Part shown: one piece after another, positions 7,751 through 14,925 of the stretch
Numbering within the stretch: position 1 is the first letter of the stretch
Layout of the letters: every line of letters starts with the position of its first letter
Assembly (NCBI GenBank): GCA_013821475.1
Contig: JACDGU010000004.1
Location: forward strand, 1-40,827
Direction of reading: 5' to 3'
DNA: 40,827 nt
Source: Solirubrobacterales bacterium
Lineage (GTDB): Bacteria > Actinomycetota > Thermoleophilia > Solirubrobacterales > 70-9
The notes under the pieces: generated by a model
Databases searched by the model: none
Seen by the model: only the letters and a program-made list of their open reading frames with translations
Told to the model about the DNA's origin: nothing
Position numbers and translations under genes: made by a program

Positions 7751-8467
7751 TCAGCCCGCCTTGCCGAGGACGACGACGGTGGAGCCGACGTGGATGTCGG
7801 TGGGGGAGATCTCATGCCGGGCGACGGGAAGGAGCCCCGCCTCGGCGGCCTCCGCCTGCAGCTGGGCGGCAGGGAAGGTGGCGATCCGGACCTGATTGTC
7901 CTCCTCGCCCAACTCACCGACGGGAGAGACCGTCTGGCGCAGGCGGTGAATGACGATCTCACCGTCGCCGACGGCGACCTCGACCGCGAGGCTCGAGTAG
8001 ATCCAGCCATCGACCTCACGGACGTCGGGCAGCGGCGGCGGCGAGTCGTCGGGCTCGGGCATCTGCTCGAGTATCGCGGCGGCGAAGCGCCCGCCCGGAC
8101 GCAGCTGCGATGCGACCCGGCGCAGGCAGGCGACGCGGGCGGTGGAGTCGGGCAGTAGCTGCATGACCTGCATCGGCGCCACCGCCAGCGGGAACTCGTC
8201 CTCGAGGCGGAAGTCGCGAGCGTCGGCGACGACGCCCTCCAGCGGCAGGCCCCTACCGCGCTCGCGCAGGGACTCGATCAGCGCCGGCTCGAGGTCGATT
8301 CCGACCACGCGGTGGCCGCGTCGGGCCAGGTGCAGGGCGACCCGGCCGGTGCCGCAGCCGAGGTCGAGCACGGGTCCACCGCCGGCGCGGGCCAGCTCCT
8401 CCCAGAGCGGCAGGTCGGCCGAGTATGAGCCGCACTCGACGTCGTGCCAGATCGCTTTGGCGCTCAT
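7751..8467 (-). CDS. Class I SAM-dependent methyltransferase between murT and gatD
   Basis: Rossmann-fold methyltransferase of 238 residues. Motif I LDLGCGTGR is at residues 34-42 and the acidic end of strand 2 is in VVGIDLEP. VVADARDFRL and LRPGGRFAAAILEQ are motifs II and III. The C-terminal half is rich in beta-strand, like small-molecule N- or O-methyltransferases of the glycine/sarcosine type. The substrate is unknown. It overlaps the end of murT by 4 bp (ATGA) and precedes gatD by one base, so it sits inside what is normally an adjacent two-gene enzyme pair. This makes a wall-precursor or related substrate plausible, but that is inference only. Confidence 0.85.
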   Translation of the reverse strand: MSAKAIWHDVECGSYSADLPLWEELARAGGGPVLDLGCGTGRVALHLARRGHRVVGIDLEPALIESLRERGRGLPLEGVVADARDFRLEDEFPLAVAPMQVMQLLPDSTARVACLRRVASQLRPGGRFAAAILEQMPEPDDSPPPLPDVREVDGWIYSSLAVEVAVGDGEIVIHRLRQTVSPVGELGEEDNQVRIATFPAAQLQAEAAEAGLLPVARHEISPTDIHVGSTVVVLGKAG

Positions 8468-9870
8468 CGCCAGAAGTCCTCGGCCAGGCCGCGGGCGGTG
8501 AGCAGCTTGTGCAGTTCGAGCAGCGCCGTGTAGGTGGGGAGGGCGTAGAGGCTCCCGGAGGCGGCGGCGACGGCACGGTCGAGCGAGGCCTCGATCCCGA
8601 CGACGACCTCGATCCGGTCCGTCGGCCAGCCCGCGTACTTCAGCCGCAGCGCCATTTCCGGAGCCCGGGTGCCGGCGCAGACGACGCGCCGGACGGCGCC
8701 GTCGAGGAGCTCGAAGTCGGCATCCCAGATCCAGGAGACGTCGCGCCCGTCGGCGATCCGATCGTTGAGGGCGATCCAGAGGGCGATTGGCTCATCCTCG
8801 GCCTCGAGGCGCAGGGTGCGCAGGACCTCGTTGGCGCCGGCAGGGTTCTTGATCAGCAGGATCGAGAGGTCGACCCCATCGACCGCGATCGTCTCGACCC
8901 GGCCGAAGGCAGCGCGCATCTCTCCCAGGGCGGCGGCGATCCGGTCCGGGGCGACGCCGAGCCGCAGGCTGGCGGCGATCGCCGCCAGCGCGTTGTAGAC
9001 GTTGTAGACGCCGGGCAGCGGCAGCTCAAGCTCGATCTCCCCGGCCGGGGTCCGGATCGTCGAGCGCGAGCCGCGCATCCCGTCCAGCTCGATCCTGGTC
9101 GCGGCGACGTCGGGCCGCGGCCGGCGGGCGCCGCAGTTGGGGCACGAGTAGTGGCCGAGATGGCCGACGAAGGCGCGCTCGTAGGCATAGGGATGGCCGC
9201 AGCGGCGGCAGTGCTTGGCGTCGAAGGCATGCTGCAGCTCCGGCAGCGCCTGGGAGTCGTCGTCGATCCCGAAGTAGATGACGCCCGGGCGCGGCTCCTC
9301 GTCGGAGTCGCGGCCGAGGTCGGCGATCAGCGGATCGTCGGCGTTGAGGGCGAAGCCGGTGCCGTCGCCGCGGGCGGCGACCGCCCGCGCCCACTCGTCG
9401 GCCAGCGCCTCCATCTCGCCGTAGCGGTCGAGCTGGTCGCGGAAGAGGTTGCAGAGCACGATCAGCGACGGCTCGAGCTGCTCCGCGACCCGCGGCAGCC
9501 AGGCCTCGTCGACCTCGAACAGGCCCTCGTTCCCGTCCTGCTCGAGCAGCGCGGTGGCGACGCCCCAGGTCATGTTCGAGCCGGCGCGGTTGTGGACCGG
9601 CGCGCGTCCCTCGGCAGCGAGCACGGCGGCGATCATCCCGGCCGTCGTCGTCTTGCCGTTGGTGGCGCTGACCAGCGTCGTGCCGCGGTCGAGGCCGGCG
9701 CCGAGGCGGGCGATCGCGTCAGGCTGCAGCCGCAACAGGATCCGGCCGGGCAGCGTCGTGCCGCCACCGCGACCGCTGGCCCTGCTGGCGGCGCCGATCC
9801 CGCGCGAGGCGAGGACCTTGGCGCCGAACAGCACTCCGCCCTGGCGCCTGCCGCTCGCCGCCGCGCTCAA
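8464..9870 (-). CDS. murT: Lipid II isoglutaminyl synthase, Mur-ligase subunit MurT
   Basis: ATP-dependent Mur-ligase-like subunit that activates the alpha-carboxylate of D-Glu in lipid II for amidation with ammonia from GatD. The ATP loop SATNGKTTT is at residues 68-76, with FEVDEAWLP and NLFRDQLDRYGE further on. A four-cysteine zinc ribbon (C221, C224, C243, C246) is inserted in the central domain, as is typical of MurT. The C-terminal DUF1727 domain carries LNDRIADGRDVSWIWD at 368-383; one of its Asp residues should complete the GatD catalytic triad. Length is 468 residues. It overlaps the upstream lipid kinase by 4 bp and the downstream methyltransferase by 4 bp. Confidence 0.92.
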   Translation of the reverse strand: MSAAASGRRQGGVLFGAKVLASRGIGAASRASGRGGGTTLPGRILLRLQPDAIARLGAGLDRGTTLVSATNGKTTTAGMIAAVLAAEGRAPVHNRAGSNMTWGVATALLEQDGNEGLFEVDEAWLPRVAEQLEPSLIVLCNLFRDQLDRYGEMEALADEWARAVAARGDGTGFALNADDPLIADLGRDSDEEPRPGVIYFGIDDDSQALPELQHAFDAKHCRRCGHPYAYERAFVGHLGHYSCPNCGARRPRPDVAATRIELDGMRGSRSTIRTPAGEIELELPLPGVYNVYNALAAIAASLRLGVAPDRIAAALGEMRAAFGRVETIAVDGVDLSILLIKNPAGANEVLRTLRLEAEDEPIALWIALNDRIADGRDVSWIWDADFELLDGAVRRVVCAGTRAPEMALRLKYAGWPTDRIEVVVGIEASLDRAVAAASGSLYALPTYTALLELHKLLTARGLAEDFWR

Positions 9871-10763
9871 GCGTCGCCCTGCCCCGGGACCAGCACGCTG
9901 AGCGAGCGGGGCAGGACCCGCAACGAGGCGGGCAGGTCGGTGAGGTGCTCGCCGTCGGCATAGACCGGGAAGGGCCGGGAGGCGGTCAGTTCGAGGTGCT
10001 GGGCGCGAAACACCTGCACCTCCTCCTCGTCGACGTGGGTGCCCTTGAACACCTTCGGCAGGTTACGGACGAAGCGCAGCTTGGAGACCTCGCCGACCGC
10101 GACGATGTCGAACTCGCCGTCGTCGAGCTGGGCGTCGGGTGCGATCCGCATGCCACCGCCGAAGGTGCTGTTGTTGGCGACCGAGATCGAGTAGCCGCTG
10201 ACCCGGGTGCGTTCCTGGTCGACCCGGATCGTGAAGCCGGCCGGCCGCCAGCTCAGCAGGGTACGCAGGGCCGAGTAGGCGTAGACGAGGTTGCTGCGCA
10301 GGAAGCGGACTTCGTTGGCGAGCTGGTTGCACTCGGAGTCGAAGCCGACGCTGACGATGCCGAGGAAGCGCTTGCCGTTGGCCTCGCCGACGTCGATCCG
10401 GCGGCTCTGGCCGCCGAGCAGCACCGCGACCGCCTGCTCGGGGTCGTCGGGGATTCCCAGCACCCGGGCGAGGTCGTTGCCGCGCCCGCCGGGGACGATC
10501 CCCAGCGGCGTCTCGGCGCCGGCCATGGCGCCGCCAACCGCGCCGACGAGCCCGTCGCCGCTCATCACCACCGGCACCTCCTCGGCTTCGACCGCGAGCA
10601 GCGCCTGCTCGGCGCCGTGCTCGAGACCCTTGGTGCGCTGGACGCGAAAGTCGACCCGGCTCGCGTCCAGAGCCTGCTCGACGCGGGGCAAGAGCTTCAG
10701 GGTCCTTCCGCCGGCAGAGGCCGGATTTACTAGCAGCGTCAGAGGCATCCCCGCGATGTCCAT
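9867..10763 (-). CDS. Diacylglycerol/lipid kinase, YegS/DagK family
   Basis: Lipid kinase of the diacylglycerol kinase catalytic-domain family, probably phosphorylating diacylglycerol or a related lipid at the membrane. Seen: LLVNPASAGGRT at the N-terminus, the nucleotide motif MSGDGLVGAVGG (usual form GGDGT), PLGIVPGGRGNDLARVLGIP, and the C-terminal DDGEFDIVAVGEVSK and PVYADGEHL. Length is 298 residues. The ATG at 10763 is preferred because a TAGGCT box (10778-10773) lies 9 nt upstream; an internal ATG five codons on is possible. The TAG of that box is also the stop codon of the preceding methyltransferase. It overlaps murT by 4 bp, linking lipid turnover with wall amidation in one transcript. 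Confidence 0.88.
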   Translation of the reverse strand: MDIAGMPLTLLVNPASAGGRTLKLLPRVEQALDASRVDFRVQRTKGLEHGAEQALLAVEAEEVPVVMSGDGLVGAVGGAMAGAETPLGIVPGGRGNDLARVLGIPDDPEQAVAVLLGGQSRRIDVGEANGKRFLGIVSVGFDSECNQLANEVRFLRSNLVYAYSALRTLLSWRPAGFTIRVDQERTRVSGYSISVANNSTFGGGMRIAPDAQLDDGEFDIVAVGEVSKLRFVRNLPKVFKGTHVDEEEVQVFRAQHLELTASRPFPVYADGEHLTDLPASLRVLPRSLSVLVPGQGDA

Positions 10764-10775
10764 TCGATTTGCAGC

Positions 10776-11282
10776 CTAAACGGCGGCGGCAGCGGTCTCG
10801 CCGCGGCGCAGTCTGCCGACAGAGAAGCTGCCGTCGCCGACGCCGACCGGCTCCGTCAGTTCGATCCCGTGGCGCTCGAGTCGCCGCCGCGCCAGCCAGC
10901 CAGAGAGGCCCGGGAACGGGGTGGAGCCACTGGTCCGAGCCAGGATCAAATGGCCCCCGGGACGCAGGACGCGGGCGATCTCCGCCGCCGAGGGATTGGC
11001 GTCGAGCCCGGCGACGAGGTCGAAGTTGTCGGCCGGGAAGGGGAGCGACCCGGCTCTGCCGACCTTGAACGCGACCCGCCCCTCGGGATCGAGCCCGACC
11101 CGCCCCTGCGCCGCACGCACCAGCCGCTCGGAGGGATCGACGCCGCGGACCCGCGCCCGCGGGAACTCGCGGGAGAGGAACAGGGTGGCCTCGCCGTCGC
11201 CGCACTCGAACTCGAGAAGCCGCTCCGGGGTGCCGACCTCGAGTACGGCGGTGGCGAGCGGAGTCAGCGGTGGCAGCGACAC
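10776..11282 (-). CDS. Small class I SAM-dependent methyltransferase
   Basis: A 168-residue methyltransferase-like protein. Motif I is LLEFECGDGEATLFL, a diverged form of the usual DxGxGxG. VRGVDPSERLV is the adenosine-binding strand, with FPADNFDLVAGLDANPSAAEIARVLRPGGHLIL resembling the Methyltransf_11 domain. The substrate is unknown, and the diverged motif I leaves SAM binding less certain. GTG 11282 is supported by a TAGGAT box (11294-11289) 6 nt upstream. It is the first gene of the operon running to gatD and is divergent from the cyclophilin gene, with only 34 bp between the starts. Confidence 0.75.
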   Translation of the reverse strand: MSLPPLTPLATAVLEVGTPERLLEFECGDGEATLFLSREFPRARVRGVDPSERLVRAAQGRVGLDPEGRVAFKVGRAGSLPFPADNFDLVAGLDANPSAAEIARVLRPGGHLILARTSGSTPFPGLSGWLARRRLERHGIELTEPVGVGDGSFSVGRLRRGETAAAAV

Positions 11283-11316
11283 TCGAAGATCCTAGTTTGC
11301 TCTACCATCCCCCGCC
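11283..11316. promoter_or_regulatory. Divergent leaderless promoter pair
   Basis: The 34 bp between two divergent GTG starts contain two -10-like boxes pointing outward: TAGGAT on - (11294-11289), 6 nt before GTG 11282, and TACCAT on + (11303-11308), 8 nt before GTG 11317. The -35 region of each must therefore lie over or beyond the other's start codon. No Shine-Dalgarno is present for either gene. The boxes are seen; promoter activity is inferred. Confidence 0.5.
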
Positions 11317-12018
11317 GTGGGGGACCGGAAGATAGATCAGCGCTGGATCATCCTCGCCGTCTTCGGGGTGAGCATCGTCGGCGTCGTCGCCGCGATCCTG
11401 TTCTCGCGCGGCGGCAGCGACAGCGCCAGCAGCGACTCCTCGACGGCCAAGACCAGTGCCGGCGGCGCCAGCGGCTGCAAGGAAGTCGAAGCGCCCGAAC
11501 CGAAGCACGTCAGCCTCAAGGCGCCGCCGCAGACGGTCAAACCGGGCGAAAAGCTGACCGCGGTGGTCGAAACCAGCTGTGGCACCTTCGACATCGCCCT
11601 CAACACGAAGGAAGCCCCGACGACGACCAACTCCTTTGCCTATCTGGCCGAAGAAGGCTTCTACGACGGCCTCGACTTCCACCGGATCGTCCCCGGCTTC
11701 GTGATCCAGGGCGGCGACCCGCTCGGCACCGGCCTCGGCGGCCCCGGCTACAAAGTCGTGGAGAAGCCCCCGTCGAATGTCTCCTACACCAAAGGCGTCG
11801 TGGCGATGGCAAAGAGCTCGGCCGAGGCCCCGGGGACCTCCGGCAGCCAGTTCTACGTAGTCACCGGTGCCGACGCCGGCCTGCCGCCCGAATACGCGCT
11901 GGTCGGCAAGGTCAGCAAGGGCCTATCGGTTGTCGAAACTATCGGCGAACTCGGGACGGCTGCGGAAAAACCCAAACAGACCATCCTGATCGAACAGATG
12001 ACGATCGAAAAGGGCTAG
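11317..12018 (+). CDS. Membrane-anchored peptidyl-prolyl cis-trans isomerase, cyclophilin type
   Basis: A signal-anchor helix at about residues 10-29 is followed by a Ser/Thr-rich linker (about 30-50) and a cyclophilin domain from about residue 60 to the end (233 in total). The active-site block FHRIVPGFVIQGGDP (with the catalytic Arg), SSAEAPGTSGSQFYVVT and ALVGKVSKGL are clear. It should catalyse proline isomerisation in exported proteins outside the membrane, which fits the VKOR and DsbA-like genes 1.5 kb downstream. GTG 11317 has a TACCAT box 8 nt upstream. Confidence 0.9.
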   Translation: MGDRKIDQRWIILAVFGVSIVGVVAAILFSRGGSDSASSDSSTAKTSAGGASGCKEVEAPEPKHVSLKAPPQTVKPGEKLTAVVETSCGTFDIALNTKEAPTTTNSFAYLAEEGFYDGLDFHRIVPGFVIQGGDPLGTGLGGPGYKVVEKPPSNVSYTKGVVAMAKSSAEAPGTSGSQFYVVTGADAGLPPEYALVGKVSKGLSVVETIGELGTAAEKPKQTILIEQMTIEKG

Positions 12019-12039
12019 CCGGCAGGCTAAGCTCAAGCG

Positions 12040-12492
12040 GTGGCCAAGCTCAAGGTAGGTGACCAGGCGCCGGAGTTCGAGCTGCCGGGCACCGGCGGCA
12101 AGACCTACCGGCTGTCCGACTACCGTGGCCGCAAGGTGATCCTCGCCTTCTACCCGGGGGACTTCACCGCCGTCTGCACCAAGCAGTTCTGCTCCTACCG
12201 CGACCAGAGCGACAAGCTCGACGGCCTCGGCGCCGACGTGCTGGGGATCTCGCCGCAATCGGTCGACTCGCACGAGCGCTTCGCCCAGGAGAAGAGCCTC
12301 AACGTGCCGCTGCTGGCCGACGAGGACAAGGAGGTCGCGAAGGCGTACGGGGTGCTGGCGGGGCCGATGGTGCGACGGGCGATCTTCGTCATCGACGAGC
12401 AGGGAATCGTCCGTCACCGCAAGGTCACGCTCGCCGGCCTCACCTACGAGTCCGTCGACGACCTCGAGCAGGCCCTGAGCGCGATCGGTTGA
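12040..12492 (+). CDS. bcp: Thioredoxin-dependent peroxiredoxin, BCP type
   Basis: Reduces hydrogen peroxide and organic hydroperoxides. Length is 150 residues. The peroxidatic C46 is in [15 protein letters not shown] and a second Cys, C51, lies five residues later, the spacing of atypical 2-Cys BCP enzymes. The Thr three residues before C46 is present, and the conserved Arg is in [12 protein letters not shown]. The GTG start at 12040 follows a TAAGCT box (12028-12033) by 6 nt. The stop overlaps the ATG of the next gene by one base. Confidence 0.92.
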   Translation: MAKLKVGDQAPEFELPGTGGKTYRLSDYRGRKVILAFYPGDFTAVCTKQFCSYRDQSDKLDGLGADVLGISPQSVDSHERFAQEKSLNVPLLADEDKEVAKAYGVLAGPMVRRAIFVIDEQGIVRHRKVTLAGLTYESVDDLEQALSAIG

Positions 12493-13352
12493 TGGCAGGC
12501 CCGGCGGCGGCGGCGTTTGTCGTCGGCCCGGCGCCGGAGATCCGCGGCGAGGCGGCGGGGGAGGGGCCCGCGATCGTCCTCTGCCACGGCATCACCGCGA
12601 CGCGTCGCTACGTCGTCCACGGCTCCCGTTCGCTGGAGCGCGCCGGGCACACGGTCGTCAGCTACGACGCCCGCGGCCACGGCGAGTCCGATCCGGCGCC
12701 GACCGCGGAGGGTTATGGATACCCGCAGCTGATCGTCGACCTCGAGCGCGTCGTCGCGGCCGAGGTGGGGGAGGGACGGTTCGTGCTGGCCGGCCACTCG
12801 ATGGGCGCCCACACGGCGGTCGGCTACGCGCTGGCGCATCCCGACCGCCTCGCCGGTCTGGTCGTGATCGGACCGACCTACCTGGGAGAGATACGCCCGT
12901 CATCGCTCGAGTACTGGGACGGGCTGGCGACGGCGCTGGAGAGCGGCGGCATCGAGGCTTTTGTCGAGTACATCGGCGACAAACAGGGGATCGACGCGAC
13001 CTGGCGCGACTCGGTCCTGCGCTTCAGCCGCGAACGGATGCTGCTGCACAGGCGGCCCGAGGAGCTGGTCCGGGCGCTGCATGAAGTTCCCGGCTCGAGG
13101 CCGTTCGGGTCGCTCGAGGAGCTGCGCGGCCTGGAGCTGCCGGCGCTGATCGTCGCCAGCCGCGACGAGGCCGACCCCGGTCATCCGCATGCCGCGGCGC
13201 GCGCCTACGCCGAGGCGCTGCCGCAGGCGCGGCTGATCAGCGAGGCGGAGGGGGAGTCGCCGCTGGCCTGGCAGGGAGGCAAGCTCTCACGCGAGATCGC
13301 CGCCTTCTGCGCCGAGCCGGCGGTCGTCGCCGCCTCTCAATCCAGCCTTTAG
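12492..13352 (+). CDS. Alpha/beta hydrolase lacking the usual catalytic histidine
   Basis: Alpha/beta-hydrolase fold of 286 residues. The oxyanion segment is CHGITATRRY, DARGHGESDPA follows, and the nucleophile S103 is in the elbow AGHSMGAH. The acid residue is probably the Asp in ASRDEADPGHP. Where homologues have G-H-S-P in the last loop, this protein has EGESPLAWQ (codons GGG GAG TCG), so the expected catalytic His is Glu. Other His residues (in DPGHPH) are next to the acid, not in the usual place. It could be inactive, use another His, or be a binding protein. ATG 12492 overlaps the peroxiredoxin TGA, so the two are translationally coupled. Confidence 0.78.
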   Translation: MAGPAAAAFVVGPAPEIRGEAAGEGPAIVLCHGITATRRYVVHGSRSLERAGHTVVSYDARGHGESDPAPTAEGYGYPQLIVDLERVVAAEVGEGRFVLAGHSMGAHTAVGYALAHPDRLAGLVVIGPTYLGEIRPSSLEYWDGLATALESGGIEAFVEYIGDKQGIDATWRDSVLRFSRERMLLHRRPEELVRALHEVPGSRPFGSLEELRGLELPALIVASRDEADPGHPHAAARAYAEALPQARLISEAEGESPLAWQGGKLSREIAAFCAEPAVVAASQSSL

Positions 13353-13377
13353 GCAGGACGAAGTTCAAGGCATTATC

Positions 13378-13854
13378 GTGATCACTATGAAATTTCCGAC
13401 CGAAGCCACGCTGCGCCGCATCATCGCCTTCGTGGCGGCCCTCGGCATCGGCGTCGCGACCTACATCACGATCGCCGATTCCGGCGGCGGGGCGCCGACC
13501 TGCCTGGCGGGTGGGGGCGGCTGCGAGACGGTCGCCAACAGCTCCTACTCGCATATCGCCGGCGTCAACGTCGCCGTCTTCGGCATCCTCGGTTACGTGC
13601 TGCTGCTGGCCAGCGCCTTCGTCGTCAGCGACCTGGCCCGCTTCGGCGGCTTCGCCGTCGCCCTCGGCGGCTTCGGTTTCAGCGTCTACCTGACCTACCT
13701 GGAGATCTTCAAGATCGAAGCGATCTGTCAGTGGTGCGTCTCCAGCGCGGTCCTGATGACGATTCTCTTCCTGCTCAATGCCACTCGCCTGATTGGATAT
13801 GTCGGCACCGCCGGCGCGGCCGTGCAGGGGCCATTGCAACCGGAAAACACCTAG
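13378..13854 (+). CDS. Vitamin K epoxide reductase family protein (disulfide-forming membrane oxidoreductase)
   Basis: Integral membrane protein of 158 residues with four likely transmembrane helices (about 14-32, 60-82, 90-107, 118-136). Loop cysteines C42 and C49 and the active-site pair C117-Q-W-C120 at the start of the last helix match bacterial VKOR. It would reoxidise a DsbA-like partner and pass electrons to quinone, and that partner is encoded 11 bp downstream. The start is either GTG 13378 (weak AAGG upstream) or ATG 13387; the difference is three residues outside the membrane part. Confidence 0.88.
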   Translation: MITMKFPTEATLRRIIAFVAALGIGVATYITIADSGGGAPTCLAGGGGCETVANSSYSHIAGVNVAVFGILGYVLLLASAFVVSDLARFGGFAVALGGFGFSVYLTYLEIFKIEAICQWCVSSAVLMTILFLLNATRLIGYVGTAGAAVQGPLQPENT

Positions 13855-13865
13855 GGAGGACAAAA

Positions 13866-14636
13866 GTGAGCGGCAAGCAGGACAGGGAGCAGCGCAGGCA
13901 GGAACGGATCGATGCGGAATCGCAGGTCAACACCAAAGACCGCCGCACGCGGCTGCTCCAGCTCGGCGCCGGGGCCGTTTTCCTGGTCATCGTCGCCGTC
14001 GTCGTCCTGATCGTCGCCAGCTCCTCGGGCAGCGGCAGCGGCGGCGACGCCGGCAACCTCAAGGAAGTCAGCGCCGTCGACAGCCTCGTTTCGAGTGTGC
14101 CGCAGAAGGAAATGGTGCTCGGCGAAGCGAATGCGCCGGTCACGCTCTACGAGTACGGGGACCTGCAGTGCCCGGTCTGCAAAGAGTACTCGGAAGAATT
14201 TCTACCGGGCGTGATCGAAAGTCAGGTCGACCAGGGGCAGGCCAAGATCGACTTCCGCAACTTCACCATCATCGGCCCGCAATCGCAGCCGGCGGGCGCT
14301 GCCGCAATCGCCGCCGGCAAACAGGGCCGTGGCTGGAACTACCTCGAGCTCTTCTATCGCAACCAGGGCGAAGAGAATTCGGGCTACGCCACCGACGAAT
14401 TCCTCACCTCGGTCGCCGAGGGCGCCGGCGTCAAGGACATCGCCCAGTGGAACAAGGACCGCAACAGCGCCAAGGTCAAGGAAGAAGTCAAGAAAACGAC
14501 CGCAGAAGCCGTCAAATTCGGCTTCACCGGGACGCCGTCGTTCGCGATCAGAGGCCCGAGCACCAAGGGCCTCGAACTGCTCGGCACGCCGCAGACCACC
14601 GGCGAATTTGAAGAAGCGATCAACAAGGCCAGCTGA
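13866..14636 (+). CDS. Membrane-anchored DsbA-like thiol oxidoreductase
   Basis: 256 residues: a charged cytoplasmic N-terminus, a transmembrane anchor at about 30-51, a Gly/Ser linker, then a thioredoxin-fold domain with inserted helices. The active site C102-P-V-C105 is in EYGDLQCPVCKEY, and the cis-Pro loop is GFTGTPSFAI. It should introduce disulfides into exported proteins, with VKOR upstream as its recycling partner. GTG 13866 has one of the strongest Shine-Dalgarno sequences in the window (AGGGAGGA, 13853-13860), so this gene is read as the second cistron rather than leaderless. A longer open frame upstream lies within the VKOR gene and is rejected. Confidence 0.9.
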   Translation: MSGKQDREQRRQERIDAESQVNTKDRRTRLLQLGAGAVFLVIVAVVVLIVASSSGSGSGGDAGNLKEVSAVDSLVSSVPQKEMVLGEANAPVTLYEYGDLQCPVCKEYSEEFLPGVIESQVDQGQAKIDFRNFTIIGPQSQPAGAAAIAAGKQGRGWNYLELFYRNQGEENSGYATDEFLTSVAEGAGVKDIAQWNKDRNSAKVKEEVKKTTAEAVKFGFTGTPSFAIRGPSTKGLELLGTPQTTGEFEEAINKAS

Positions 14637-14644
14637 GCGGGGTA

Positions 14645-14674
14645 GCGGCAGGGGGCTCGAAAGGGCCTTGCCGC
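14645..14674 (+). terminator. Hairpin after the DsbA-like gene
   Basis: GCGGCAGGG at 14645-14653 pairs with CCTTGCCGC at 14666-14674 (nine pairs, one G-T) around a 12-nt loop, starting 8 nt after the stop codon. No T-run follows, as is common in high-GC actinobacteria. A terminator role is inferred. The rest of 14675-14882 contains no gene that I can support, only a separated inverted repeat CCCGTTTCGGG (14776-14786) / CCCGAAACGGG (14864-14874). Confidence 0.4.
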
Positions 14675-14882
14675 ACCGGCTCCGCCCGCCTTTTCGCTTC
14701 GGGTTTACATAACCACCATTATCGTGCGTTGAAGCTGCGGATCGGGGGAAGACCGCAACTCCCGACCCTCCTCGCCCCGTTTCGGGTGATTTCGCCTCCG
14801 ACGCTCTGAAAGCCGTTCTAAGCGCTCCGCATTGCCTGACGGATGATCCGCTTCGCGTCTTGCCCCGAAACGGGCCCTTTTC

Positions 14883-14905
14883 AGCGGCCGCCCTCACCGG
14901 CCGCT
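14883..14905 (-). terminator. Hairpin downstream of the broken phosphoesterase locus
   Basis: AGCGGCCG (14883-14890) and CGGCCGCT (14898-14905) are perfect 8-bp inverted repeats with a 7-nt loop, about 20 nt past the last stop codon (14926) of the - strand locus. On - the stem is followed by GAAAAGGG, not by a T-run, so the call is tentative. Confidence 0.4.
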
Positions 14906-14925
14906 TGCTCGATGCCGGCGAGCCG

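Noticed and set aside
10859-10872. tRNA T-loop-like GTTCGATCCC
   Set aside because: It lies within the coding sequence of the small methyltransferase (read on - as GIELTE), and no acceptor stem or anticodon arm can be placed around it.
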